In this document: positions 8,618-18,253 of the stretch, in pieces
How the letters are laid out: each line of letters starts with the position of its first letter
Numbering within the stretch: position 1 is the stretch's first letter
DNA from: RBG-13-51-18 sp963739395
GTDB lineage: Bacteria > Chloroflexota > Dehalococcoidia > Dehalococcoidales > RBG-16-60-22
Assembly: GCA_963739395.1 (NCBI GenBank)
Contig: CAVUAE010000002.1
Span: 186,001 to 250,000 of the forward strand
Direction: 5' to 3'
Length of the DNA stretch: 64,000 nt
Program-made: the position numbers and the translations under genes
The notes under the pieces: model-generated
What the model was told of the DNA's origin: nothing
The model's input: only the letters and a program-made list of their open reading frames with translations
The model's database searches: none

Positions 8618-9721
8618 ATGAGCATCAGTATTGGGATTCTCGGCTTAAGTCAGAGCGGCAAGACCACCGTTTTTAATGCGTTGACCGGCGGCAAGGCTGA
8701 CACTATTACTCACGCCACTGGTGTCTCGCAACATATTGGCGTCGCTCATGTTCCCGAGCCGCGCCTCAAAGTGCTGGCGGAACTGCTTCACCCGCCCAAA
8801 GTCGTTTTTACCGAGGCTAAGTTCATCGATATCGGGGCGTCAGTGAAAAACCTCGCCCAGGACAAAGGCTTAGGCGGTCAACTCCTTAACCAGGTTAGCG
8901 CGGTGGACAGCCTTATCTGCGTCATCCGCGCTTTTAAAGACGAGAGCATTCCCCATCCTCAAGGAAGCTTGGATATCAAGAGAGATATCGAAGCTCTAAA
9001 TTTAGAGCTAGTTTTTTCCGACCTGGCGATTCTAGAAAGAAGGCTGGAAAAGCTGGAGGTCACTTTAAAAGCGGCAAAACCCGGCGAGCGTCCGCCAATC
9101 CTGCAGGAAAAAAATATTTTATTAGGATTTAAAGCCGAGCTCGAAAAGGATAAAGCACTACGCAATCTCACTATGGATGAACATACTGCCAGATTAGTGG
9201 CTAATTACCAGTTCCTGACTGCTAAACCGATGCTTATCGTGGTAAATATTAGTGAAGACCAACTAGCGCAGTCAGCTACCCTGGAAGCGGACCTTAATAA
9301 GCAATTTGCTGACGCTAAATGCCGGGTCGTGACGCTTTGCGGTAAGCTGGAAATGGAGTTATCGCAGCTGGAAGAAAAAGCCGCGCAGGAGTTCCGCCAG
9401 GATTATGGCTTAAAAGAGTCAGGCTTGGAGCGTACGGTCAAAACGTCTTACGAACTTGCCGACTTGGTAACTTTTTTCACTATCGCTTCGAATGACGTCA
9501 GGGCTTGGTCTATCAAAAAAGGCACTCACGCTCAAAAAGCCGCCGGTAAAATCCACACCGACATGGAAAAAGGGTTTATCCGCGCGGAATGTATCGGTTT
9601 CGACGAGCTGGTAAAATGCGGCAGCATTGCCGAGGCTAAAAAGAAGGGACAGCTCCGTCTTGAAGGCAAGGAATATATCGTCCAGGACGGCGATGTGATT
9701 ACGTTTCTCTTTAACGTTTAA
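8618..9721 (+). CDS. ychF: Redox-regulated ATPase/GTPase YchF
   Basis: Obg-related P-loop NTPase that associates with ribosomes and stress responses. The 367-residue protein has the P-loop GLSQSGKTTVFNALTGG near residue 9, the switch region HIGVAHVPEPRLKVL typical of YchF, a G3-like FIDIGAS, the coiled-coil insertion (residues about 110-185), the NxxE/D-type G4 replacement VVNISED instead of NKxD, and a C-terminal TGS domain (VTFFTIASNDVRAW to the end). It is shortened compared with the G4 consensus but otherwise intact. It is convergent with nfeD, with an 11-base overlap of the two 3' ends. Confidence 0.93.
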   Translation: MSISIGILGLSQSGKTTVFNALTGGKADTITHATGVSQHIGVAHVPEPRLKVLAELLHPPKVVFTEAKFIDIGASVKNLAQDKGLGGQLLNQVSAVDSLICVIRAFKDESIPHPQGSLDIKRDIEALNLELVFSDLAILERRLEKLEVTLKAAKPGERPPILQEKNILLGFKAELEKDKALRNLTMDEHTARLVANYQFLTAKPMLIVVNISEDQLAQSATLEADLNKQFADAKCRVVTLCGKLEMELSQLEEKAAQEFRQDYGLKESGLERTVKTSYELADLVTFFTIASNDVRAWSIKKGTHAQKAAGKIHTDMEKGFIRAECIGFDELVKCGSIAEAKKKGQLRLEGKEYIVQDGDVITFLFNV

Positions 9722-10130
9722 CATTTTTACGTACGATTAATTTCAAACCTTTTTCATCGGTTACTATAATATCTTCACCAGTGAGAATTTCGCCCTTTTC
9801 CGCTATTGCAGCCCATAGCTCGCCGTGTATTTTTACCATGCCCTCCGGCGCTAATTTGCTCGCCGCTACGCCCGTAGCGCCAATCATGGATGTCTGACCT
9901 ACTGGTTTCTGCTTTTTTAGTATGTTAGAAGTGAAAACAAAAATGCATGTACCGATAATGCCCCACCCCACCATAACCCCAACCAATATCCCAACGTGCA
10001 AGATAATATCAAAAGCTGGCAGTAGCCACTGCCAGACCGCCCAGATAGCCACCTGCTGCAACGCCATGCTGATAATCGCGAAAATCAGACGGGTTAAAGT
10101 AAAACTTTTATTCATGTTTTCAGGTCTCAT
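9711..10130 (-). CDS. NfeD-like membrane protein
   Basis: A 139-residue protein with two predicted transmembrane stretches (about residues 12-36 and 40-66) and a C-terminal OB-fold typical of NfeD (IGATGVAASKLAPEGMVKIHGELW, then AEKGEILTGEDIIVT). NfeD-like proteins are thought to help organise membrane quality control together with a stomatin-like SPFH protein or ClpP-class protease; none is adjacent here. Two ATGs are possible, at 10130 and at 10115 (MNKSF); the first overlaps a TATAAT-like box, so 10115 may be the true start. Its last codons overlap the end of ychF on the other strand. Confidence 0.82.
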   Translation of the reverse strand: MRPENMNKSFTLTRLIFAIISMALQQVAIWAVWQWLLPAFDIILHVGILVGVMVGWGIIGTCIFVFTSNILKKQKPVGQTSMIGATGVAASKLAPEGMVKIHGELWAAIAEKGEILTGEDIIVTDEKGLKLIVRKNVKR

Positions 10131-10173
10131 TATAGCAAGGTTAAGAAAAATTATTAAACCTATGATATAGGGC

Positions 10174-10203
10174 TTGACAAGGCTGTTATAATTATGATAT
10201 ATT
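10174..10203 (+). promoter_or_regulatory. Promoter of the rpoB-rpoC operon
   Basis: TTGACA at 10174-10179 and TATATT at 10198-10203, with an 18-base spacer. The transcript leader to rpoB would be about 155 bases, long enough for control, and contains a 14-base palindrome. Confidence 0.55.
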
Positions 10204-10284
10204 TTATACTTGTAGTAATGGTGATAATGCCCCTGGTGTTTGTTATTTTAATTTCCCTTACATAAAAGTGTTTGACGTTGCCGT

Positions 10285-10298
10285 ATGCGCATGCGCAT
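10285..10298. promoter_or_regulatory. Perfect 14-base palindrome in the rpoB leader
   Basis: ATGCGCATGCGCAT is its own reverse complement. It lies between the promoter and the rpoB ATG and could be an operator or a start-site element. There is no second copy in the window that I noticed. Confidence 0.35.
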
Positions 10299-10364
10299 TT
10301 TAACCTTAAGTAATAATATCGTTTTTTAGTATTTGGAATTGCTGTATTCGTCTAAGGAGAAGAG

Positions 10365-13300
10365 ATGACTTTAGTGTCGCAGACATCTGTTGCCAAGTCC
10401 CAGAGAATCATCCCCCGCAAATCTTACGCTAAACTCCCTACCGTTTTAGAAGTACCTAACCTGATAAAAGTCCAGCTCGATTCTTTCCAGCGCTTTCAGG
10501 AAGAAGGCATCAAGCAGTTGCTGGAAGAAATATCGCCCATCAAAGACCTCACCGGCAATCGGCTGGAGCTAAGCTTTATCGCCTACGAGTTCCGCGAGCC
10601 GCGCCCCGGTCATTCCGAGCAGGAATGTCATGAGCGCGACCAGACATTTTCCGCGCCGCTTTATGTGAAAGTACGATTACTCGTAAAAGAAACTGGTGAA
10701 ATTAAAGAGCAAGACCTATTCTTCGGCGACATCCCGCTGATGACTTCAAAAGGCACGTTTATTACCAGCGGTGCCGAAAGAGTAGTGGTAAGCCAGCTTT
10801 TACGTTCGCCGGGCGTTTATTTTACCGCCGAAGAAGACCCGGTATCCGGTCGACGCCTTTGTTCAGCTAAACTCATCCCGACCCGCGGCGCCTGGCTGGA
10901 GTTTGAAACCAGCAATCGTAACGTAATTTCCACCAAAATCGATGGTAAACGCAAAATACCTATCACCACCCTGCTGCGCGCTATTGGCTACGGCAGCGAT
11001 GAAGAGATAACGAAACTCTTCCATAAAGAGGAAAAGGAATCCGAGCAAAAATATATCAGCATCACCATGGAGCGAGAGCCATTGATTAGAAATAAAAAGG
11101 ACGCGATGCTGGATATTTATAAAAAGCTGCATCCCGGCGAGCTTCCCTCTGAAGCTAACGCCGAAAAACTTATCCATAACCTCTTCTTCGACGCCGCCCG
11201 CTACGACCTGGGTAAAGTCGGACGTTATAAGCTAAATAAACGTCTCGGTGTGAGTGCTAACCTCAAAGAACGGACGCTGACCCAAGAAGATATCGTCGAA
11301 ATTATTCGACATATCATCTTGATTAACAACGGCAAAGACCATAGCGATGATATCGACCATTTGGGCAACCGGCGGGTACGTACGGTAGGAGAACTGGTGC
11401 AAACCCAGTTCCGTATCGGCTTTTTAAGACTAGAGCAGGTGGTACGCGAACGTATGAGCATTATCAGCACGGAGGCAATCACGCCGAGTGCCCTGGTTAA
11501 TATTAGACCCATCGTCGCAGCGGTGAGGGAATTTTTCGGCGGCTCGCAGTTATCGCAATTTATGGACCAGACCAATCCGCTGGCGGAACTGACCCATAAA
11601 CGCCGCCTCTCCGCCATGGGACCCGGCGGTTTATCCCGCGACCGCGCTGGCTTCGAAGTGCGCGATGTTCACTTTTCTCACTACGGTCGTATCTGCCCTA
11701 TCGAAACGCCAGAAGGTCCGAACATTGGTCTTATCGGCTCGCTGGCAACTTACAGCATCATTAATGAGTATGGTTTTATCGAAACACCCTACCGTAAAGT
11801 TATCCACGAGCTTAGCAATAAAGATAAGCACTTGGTAGGACGGACTGTTTCCGAAAACGTGCTGGATGAAAAAGGTAAAGTGGTAGTCAAATCCCACACC
11901 TTTATTACGAAAGACGTCGCCGAAAAACTCGGTAAATTAAAGTCCGTAAAAATAAAGGTTATCCCTTTTGTTTCCGATGAAATCAACTACTATCCGGCGG
12001 ACGAGGAAGATAAATACGTTATCGCCCAGGCTAACGCCCCGCTTGACGAAAACAACCAATTCAAAGAAAAACGAATCGAAGTCAGGCTGACTGACGGCTA
12101 CCTGCTGGAAACCCCCGACAAAATAGAACTGATGGATGTCACCCCCAAACAGGTGGTTAGCGTAGCGACGGCTTTAACACCCTTCCTGGAACATAACGAC
12201 GCTAACCGTGCTTTAATGGGCGCCAATATGATGCGTCAAGCAGTGCCGCTGCTGCGTCCCCAGGCTCCTGTAGTCGCTACCGGCATGGAAATGGAAGCTG
12301 CCAAGCACAGTCGGCAGGTTGTCTTCGCCGAGAAAGCCGGTATTGTTACCGAAATGGCCGGTAATATCGACGAAAAAGGCAACGCTAAATACCACATCAT
12401 CATTACACACGATGACAGCTCGACGAAAGATTATGATTTAATGAAATTTGTCCGTACCAATCAGGGAACCTGTATCAATCAACGTCCACTGGTTAACAAA
12501 GGTGAACGCGTCCACGCCGGACAGGTATTGGCCGATAGCTCGGCTACCGAAAACGGCGAGCTGGCGCTTGGACAAAACGTTACCGTCGCCTTCATGTGCT
12601 GGGAAGGTTACAACTTCGAAGATGCTATTATCTTAAGCAGCCGCATGATTGAAGAAGATATGTTTACTTCCATCCACATCAATAAACACGAGGTGGAAGC
12701 CCGTGATACCAAACTCGGACCGGAAGAAATTACCCGCGATATTCCTAATGTCGGTGAGGAAAGCCTGCGTGAGCTTGACGAGGACGGTATTATCCGCATC
12801 GGCGCCGAAGTAATGCCGGATGATACGCTGGTGGGTAAAATCACCCCTAAAGGCGAAACGGAGCTCTCCGCCGAAGAAAAGTTGCTGCGGGCAATCTTCG
12901 GTGAAAAGGCAAGAGAAGTTAAAGACACATCCTTAAGAGTACCTCACGGCGAATGGGGTAAAGTAATTAACGTTAAAGTTTACACGCGTAAAGAGAGCAA
13001 GAACGGCGGCGATGACCTGCCCGCTGGCGTCAATCAATGGGTGCAGGTGTGGATAGCTCAGAAACGCCGCGTATCGGTCGGTGATAAATTAGCTGGACGC
13101 CATGGTAATAAAGGCGTCATCTCCATCATCGCGCCTAAAGAAGACATGCCCTTCCTGCCGGATGGTACGCCAGTTGATATCATCCTCGACCCCATCGGCG
13201 TGCCTTCCCGTATGAATATCGGGCAGGTACTGGAAACGCATCTGGGTTGGGCGGGACAGATTCTGGGATTCCGTGCGCTGACACCCGTCTTCGACGGCGC

Positions 13301-14147
13301 TGACGATTTAGCTATCGAGGACGCTTTATGCCGCGCCTGGATTGTCCAGCAAGCCGGTGCTGAAGACACCAATCCGAGTGAAAACAAAAGACCTTACAAA
13401 GAAGATGTAGCTATTGAGTGGATTAATGAACGAGGTTATGACGGCAAAGCTGTATTTGATGAAAAACTACACGGCAAAGCTCGCGATATCGGTCTCCGCT
13501 TATGGCTGGAAGAATTGAATATCTCCGCTAAGCACATAAACGCCGAGAACCTGGAAAAGGTCGTGGAAAAAGTAAATAGAGAAGGAAGATTCTCCCCGCC
13601 AACTTATGGCAAGACTATCCTTCACGACGGGCGCACCGGCGAACCTTACGACCAGCCGGTAACTGTCGGCAATATTTACATGATGAAACTCATCCATCTG
13701 GTAGAAGACAAAGTGCACGCCCGCTCCACCGGACCTTATTCCTTAATCACCCAGCAACCGCTGGGAGGCAAGGCGCAGTTTGGCGGACAGCGTTTCGGCG
13801 AAATGGAGGTCTGGGCACTGGAAGCCTATGGTGCCGCACATAATCTACAGGAAATGCTGACGATTAAGTCCGACGACGTTACCGGCCGCGCCAAGGCTTA
13901 TGAATCCATCATCAAAGGCGATGATATTTTGCAGCCCGGCGTACCGGAGTCATTTAAAGTGCTGGTTAAAGAGCTGCAAAGTCTGGGACTGGCTCTCGAA
14001 GTGATTAACGAAGAAGAAACCAAGGCTGCTCCCGCCGAGGAAACAGTGGATGAATCTACAAAAGACGAAACTTTTAAATTAGAAACTGAAGTTAAGAATG
14101 TTGAAGAACCGCGTTGGAAAGAGGTAGATACTGATGTTCGAGATTAA
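10365..14147 (+). CDS. rpoB: RNA polymerase subunit beta
   Basis: Catalytic-cleft subunit of RNA polymerase. At 1260 residues it is complete, with the expected landmarks: SFQRFQEEGIKQLLEE near residue 40, the rifampicin-region segment with FMDQTNPLAELTHKRRLS and GLSRDRAGFEVRDVH around residues 390-430, YGRICPIETPEGPNIGLIG, NVTVAFMCWEGYNFEDAI, the KITPKGE and RRVSVGDKLAGRHGNKG motifs, and the C-terminal GGKAQFGGQRFGEMEVWALEA. SD AAGGAGA precedes the ATG. It overlaps rpoC by 14 bases. The rplJL genes that often precede rpoB are 17 kb away on the opposite strand. Confidence 0.99.
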   Translation: MTLVSQTSVAKSQRIIPRKSYAKLPTVLEVPNLIKVQLDSFQRFQEEGIKQLLEEISPIKDLTGNRLELSFIAYEFREPRPGHSEQECHERDQTFSAPLYVKVRLLVKETGEIKEQDLFFGDIPLMTSKGTFITSGAERVVVSQLLRSPGVYFTAEEDPVSGRRLCSAKLIPTRGAWLEFETSNRNVISTKIDGKRKIPITTLLRAIGYGSDEEITKLFHKEEKESEQKYISITMEREPLIRNKKDAMLDIYKKLHPGELPSEANAEKLIHNLFFDAARYDLGKVGRYKLNKRLGVSANLKERTLTQEDIVEIIRHIILINNGKDHSDDIDHLGNRRVRTVGELVQTQFRIGFLRLEQVVRERMSIISTEAITPSALVNIRPIVAAVREFFGGSQLSQFMDQTNPLAELTHKRRLSAMGPGGLSRDRAGFEVRDVHFSHYGRICPIETPEGPNIGLIGSLATYSIINEYGFIETPYRKVIHELSNKDKHLVGRTVSENVLDEKGKVVVKSHTFITKDVAEKLGKLKSVKIKVIPFVSDEINYYPADEEDKYVIAQANAPLDENNQFKEKRIEVRLTDGYLLETPDKIELMDVTPKQVVSVATALTPFLEHNDANRALMGANMMRQAVPLLRPQAPVVATGMEMEAAKHSRQVVFAEKAGIVTEMAGNIDEKGNAKYHIIITHDDSSTKDYDLMKFVRTNQGTCINQRPLVNKGERVHAGQVLADSSATENGELALGQNVTVAFMCWEGYNFEDAIILSSRMIEEDMFTSIHINKHEVEARDTKLGPEEITRDIPNVGEESLRELDEDGIIRIGAEVMPDDTLVGKITPKGETELSAEEKLLRAIFGEKAREVKDTSLRVPHGEWGKVINVKVYTRKESKNGGDDLPAGVNQWVQVWIAQKRRVSVGDKLAGRHGNKGVISIIAPKEDMPFLPDGTPVDIILDPIGVPSRMNIGQVLETHLGWAGQILGFRALTPVFDGADDLAIEDALCRAWIVQQAGAEDTNPSENKRPYKEDVAIEWINERGYDGKAVFDEKLHGKARDIGLRLWLEELNISAKHINAENLEKVVEKVNREGRFSPPTYGKTILHDGRTGEPYDQPVTVGNIYMMKLIHLVEDKVHARSTGPYSLITQQPLGGKAQFGGQRFGEMEVWALEAYGAAHNLQEMLTIKSDDVTGRAKAYESIIKGDDILQPGVPESFKVLVKELQSLGLALEVINEEETKAAPAEETVDESTKDETFKLETEVKNVEEPRWKEVDTDVRD

Positions 14148-17100
14148 TGATTTTGATGCCGTCCGTATCTCGCTGGCTTCACCAGAACAAATCAGAAGCT
14201 GGTCTTATGGCGAGGTCACTAAACCGGAAACAATTAACTACCGCACGCTAAAACCGGAACGGGACGGACTTTTCTGTGAGAGGATTTTTGGTCCCACTAA
14301 GGACTTCGAATGCTACTGCGGCAAGTATAAGAGAATACGCTACAAGGGCGTTATCTGCGATAAATGCGGCGTCGAAGTCGCCCGTGCAAAGGTTCGTCGC
14401 GAACGTATGGGGCATATCGAGCTTGCCTGCCCGGTGACGCATATCTGGTTCGCTAAAGGCATTCCCAGCCGCATCGGCTTGCTGCTCGACCTTTCGCCGC
14501 GAAGTCTGGAACATGTCATTTATTTCTCCCAGTACATTATTACCGAAATCAATGAAGAAGCCCGACAGTCTACTATCAAACAGGTTGAAGAGACCGCCGC
14601 CAAAAATATCGAAGAGCGACAGAAAGCTATCGATGAGCAGGTTGCCAGGATGGAGAAGGAAAAAGCAACCGTCGAGGAAATTAATAAAGTCCGTGGTCAG
14701 TTCGTCGACGAAAAAACAAAGATGGAAGCCGAGCTGGCTCAGGAAGTTGAAAAAATAAAAGAACTCCGCGTTAAGGAACTGCTGACCGAGACGCAATATC
14801 ACGATTATAAACAGAAATACAACAACGTTTTCGAAGCAGGCATGGGCGCCGAGGCTATCCTGAAAATCATGAAAACCATTAACCTCGATGAAATACGCAA
14901 TAGACTGCTGCTGGAAACACAGTCCAGCTCCGGACAGCGCCGTAAGAAAGCCAGCAAACAGCTGCGTGTCGTCGAGGCTTTCCGAAACAGCGGCAATAAG
15001 CCGGAGTGGATGATTTTAACCGTTCTGCCCGTGCTACCGCCCGATTTAAGACCAATGGTGCAACTGGATGGCGGACGTTTTGCCACCAGCGATCTGAATG
15101 ACCTTTACCGGCGTGTTATCAACCGCAATAACCGCCTCCACCACCTGATTGACATCGGGGCGCCGGAAATTATTATCCGTAATGAAAAACGCATGCTCCA
15201 GGAAGCCGTCGATTCGCTTATCGATAACGGACGCCGTGGACGCGCCATTTCTATCAGCGGCAACCATAAACTCAAGTCGCTCTCCGATATGCTGCGCGGC
15301 AAACAGGGCCGTTTCCGCCAGAATCTGCTGGGCAAGCGCGTCGACTACAGCGGGCGTTCGGTAATCGTCTGCGGACCTGAACTAAAACTGCATCAATGCG
15401 GCTTACCGCGACGTATGGCACTAGAGCTGTTTAAACCCTTTGTCATGCGCCGTCTGGTAGCTCAAGGGCTGGCGCCCAATATTAAGAGCGCCCGGAGACT
15501 GGTTGAGCGCGCTAAGTCCGAGGTTTACGACATCCTTGAAGAGGTTGTTAAGGAGCGACCCGTACTGCTCAATCGCGCCCCCACCCTCCACCGCTTAAGT
15601 ATCCAGGCTTTCGAGCCGGTGTTAATTGACGGGAGCGCTATTCAGATACACCCGCTGGTCTGCTCTGCTTTCAACGCCGATTTCGACGGCGACCAGATGG
15701 CGGTGCATATACCACTCTCTAAAGCCGCCGTTAAGGAAGCCCGCGATATGATGATGAGCCATCATAATATCCTGCTGCCGAGCAGCGGCGAGCCTACCGT
15801 ATCGCCGACACTGGATATGGTGCTCGGCTGCTACTACCTTACTACTATTCGCCAACAAAGCACTGGCGAAGAAAAGGTTTACGGCAGTTTTGAAGATGCC
15901 AAATTGGCTTATGAGTTCGGCCACATCGACCTGCGGGAAGAAATTACCGTACGGACTTCTGATAATGGCGAAAGAGTTAAAACCAGTGTCGGACGCATAC
16001 TCTTTAACGAAATTCTCCCCAAGGAAATGGGGTATTTCAATAAAATTGTCGATAAATCAACCCTAAAACATATCGCCACTAAGTGTAGCAAAATCCTTAC
16101 CGATGAAGAAACCGGTAAAGTACTGGATAACATCAAGCAATTAGGTTTCCGTTTCGCCTCAAAGTCCGGCATCACCATCGCCATGAATGATATTGAGGTA
16201 CCGGCAAGCAAGCCGCAAATGCTGGCGGAAGCCGAAGCTAAAGTTGCCACCATCGAGAGCCAATACCATCGCGGCCTCATCACCGAGGACGAGCGATATA
16301 ATGCCGTAGTCGATATCTGGAACGAGGCTACTAACACTATCACCAACACTATCCAGAATAATCTCGACCGCTACGGCGGCGTTTACATGATGGCGACATC
16401 TGGAGCTAAGGGTAATATCTCCCAGATACGCCAGATGGCCGGCATGCGCGGTTTAATGACCGACCCTGCCGGTAAAATTATCGAATTCCCCATCAAGTCC
16501 AGCCTTCGCGAAGGTCATAGCGTACTGGAATACTTTATTTCCACCCACGGTGCCCGTAAAGGTCTGGCGGATACTGCTTTGAGAACATCCGATAGCGGTT
16601 ATCTTACGCGACGCCTTATCGATGTCTCTCAAGATGTCATCACCGCCGAAGATGACTGCGGTACCACCGAGGGTATCATGGTGACCGAACCGAAAGAAAA
16701 AGGTTTACTGCCTTCATTAGCCGAGCGTATTCTTGGGCGATTGGCGGCTAGCGACATTCTCCACCCGAAAACAGGCAAAATCATAGTCGCCCGCAATGAA
16801 GAAATCGATGAAGCTAAAATAGAAAAAATCGTCGCCGTTGGTATAACGTCGGTTTATGTGCGGTCGCCGCTTACCTGTCTATCGCGGCGGGGCGCCTGCC
16901 GCTATTGCTACGGACGCGACCTCGCTCGCGGTAAGCTTGTCGATAATGATGTAGCGGTCGGTATCATTGCTGCAGAAAGCATCGGCGAGCCGGGCACTCA
17001 ACTCACGCTGCGTACCTTCCATACCGGCGGTGTGGTTGGACTGGATATCACCAGCGGTCTGCCCCGCGTGGAAGAACTTTTTGAAGCCCGCACGCCCCGC

Positions 17101-18186
17101 GGACAGGCAATAATCACGGAAATAGACGGAACTGCCGAAATAGTCCAGAATGAAGAAGGAAGAAAGATAAAAGTCGCCAGTACCGAAACCTACAACGATG
17201 AGTACGCCTTGCCTACTGGATGGCATGTCATGGTTAAGACCGGACAACATGTCGATATCGGCACAGTATTAGCTGCCCCTCCAAAACCTCGTAAGAGTAA
17301 AACCCCTAAAGCTAAAAAAGAAGTTGTCGCTGCACCAGAAATCCCGCCTTTAGTAGCACGCTTTGCCGGAAGAATTAGCATTAAAAAGAAACAGTTGGTG
17401 ATTAAATACGCCGAAAAAGAAGAGCGTGAATATATCGTCCCATCCACTGCCAGCATCTGGGTGCAAAACGGCGCGGAAGTAAAGGCTGGGCAACAGTTGA
17501 CTGACGGCTCAATCAATCCCCATGACATATTACGCATACTGGGTAAAGATGCCGTCCAACAATACCTGGTGGATGAGGTACAGAAGGTTTACCGTTCGCA
17601 GGGCGTGAATATTAACGATAAACACATCGAGGTTATCACCCGGCAAATGCTTACTAAGGTGCGCATCGATTCAGCAGGCGATACCGACCTCGTGCCTGAT
17701 GAACTCGTCGATAAATATGTCTATGAAGACACTAATGCCAAGGTGCTTGCCGAAGGCGGTGAGCCTGCGACAGCCCACACTGTTCTCTTGGGTATCACCA
17801 GAGCATCTTTAAGCACCGATAGTTGGCTGGCGGCGGCATCGTTCCAGGAAACCACCAGGATTCTGACCGAGGCGGCAGCTAACGGCAAGGTGGATAGGCT
17901 CATAGGACTTAAGGAAAACGTCATCATCGGTAAGTTAATCCCAGCGCGGTACCTTAAAGAAGAGCAGCTAGCCGAGCTTAAAGCTGGCGAACAAACTGAA
18001 GCCATGCGCATACTGGCTAGTTTAGCGGGTCCGCCAGAACCCGGAGCTGAAGGCGCGCCAGCCGAAGGCACCGCTACAAGCGAGCCGATCATCACCCCGG
18101 AAGATATCCGCGAAGAACTCGTCGACGATTCGGCTAAGAAACCCGAAAACAAAGACATTGATACTTCCGACGAAGAAAGCGACTAA
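14134..18186 (+). CDS. rpoC: RNA polymerase subunit beta'
   Basis: Second large subunit of RNA polymerase. The 1350-residue protein starts with an N-terminal zinc site (CYCGKYKRIRYKGVICDKCG, around residues 57-76), a long charged coiled coil (about 140-220), the active-site loop FNADFDGDQMAVHIPLS that binds the catalytic magnesium, the bridge-helix/trigger-loop region, and a second zinc site (CLSRRGACRYCYG). The C-terminus carries a poorly conserved Pro/Ala/Glu-rich tail. The ATG lies within the rpoB 3' end (14-base overlap), implying coupled translation. No clear terminator follows and ruvB begins 67 bases later, probably in the same transcript. Confidence 0.99.
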   Translation: MFEINDFDAVRISLASPEQIRSWSYGEVTKPETINYRTLKPERDGLFCERIFGPTKDFECYCGKYKRIRYKGVICDKCGVEVARAKVRRERMGHIELACPVTHIWFAKGIPSRIGLLLDLSPRSLEHVIYFSQYIITEINEEARQSTIKQVEETAAKNIEERQKAIDEQVARMEKEKATVEEINKVRGQFVDEKTKMEAELAQEVEKIKELRVKELLTETQYHDYKQKYNNVFEAGMGAEAILKIMKTINLDEIRNRLLLETQSSSGQRRKKASKQLRVVEAFRNSGNKPEWMILTVLPVLPPDLRPMVQLDGGRFATSDLNDLYRRVINRNNRLHHLIDIGAPEIIIRNEKRMLQEAVDSLIDNGRRGRAISISGNHKLKSLSDMLRGKQGRFRQNLLGKRVDYSGRSVIVCGPELKLHQCGLPRRMALELFKPFVMRRLVAQGLAPNIKSARRLVERAKSEVYDILEEVVKERPVLLNRAPTLHRLSIQAFEPVLIDGSAIQIHPLVCSAFNADFDGDQMAVHIPLSKAAVKEARDMMMSHHNILLPSSGEPTVSPTLDMVLGCYYLTTIRQQSTGEEKVYGSFEDAKLAYEFGHIDLREEITVRTSDNGERVKTSVGRILFNEILPKEMGYFNKIVDKSTLKHIATKCSKILTDEETGKVLDNIKQLGFRFASKSGITIAMNDIEVPASKPQMLAEAEAKVATIESQYHRGLITEDERYNAVVDIWNEATNTITNTIQNNLDRYGGVYMMATSGAKGNISQIRQMAGMRGLMTDPAGKIIEFPIKSSLREGHSVLEYFISTHGARKGLADTALRTSDSGYLTRRLIDVSQDVITAEDDCGTTEGIMVTEPKEKGLLPSLAERILGRLAASDILHPKTGKIIVARNEEIDEAKIEKIVAVGITSVYVRSPLTCLSRRGACRYCYGRDLARGKLVDNDVAVGIIAAESIGEPGTQLTLRTFHTGGVVGLDITSGLPRVEELFEARTPRGQAIITEIDGTAEIVQNEEGRKIKVASTETYNDEYALPTGWHVMVKTGQHVDIGTVLAAPPKPRKSKTPKAKKEVVAAPEIPPLVARFAGRISIKKKQLVIKYAEKEEREYIVPSTASIWVQNGAEVKAGQQLTDGSINPHDILRILGKDAVQQYLVDEVQKVYRSQGVNINDKHIEVITRQMLTKVRIDSAGDTDLVPDELVDKYVYEDTNAKVLAEGGEPATAHTVLLGITRASLSTDSWLAAASFQETTRILTEAAANGKVDRLIGLKENVIIGKLIPARYLKEEQLAELKAGEQTEAMRILASLAGPPEPGAEGAPAEGTATSEPIITPEDIREELVDDSAKKPENKDIDTSDEESD

Positions 18187-18253
18187 TAATATAAATCGTT
18201 TTTAATAGCAGAAATGGGGTTTACTTAAGTATAGTCGAAAGGGGTGAGGCGAA

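Noticed and set aside
14248..14802. Long antisense open frames within rpoC and rpoB, e.g. 14248-14802 minus and 16879-17250 minus
   Set aside because: They lie opposite strongly conserved RNA polymerase sequence, have no family match or SD, and reflect codon periodicity of the coding strand.
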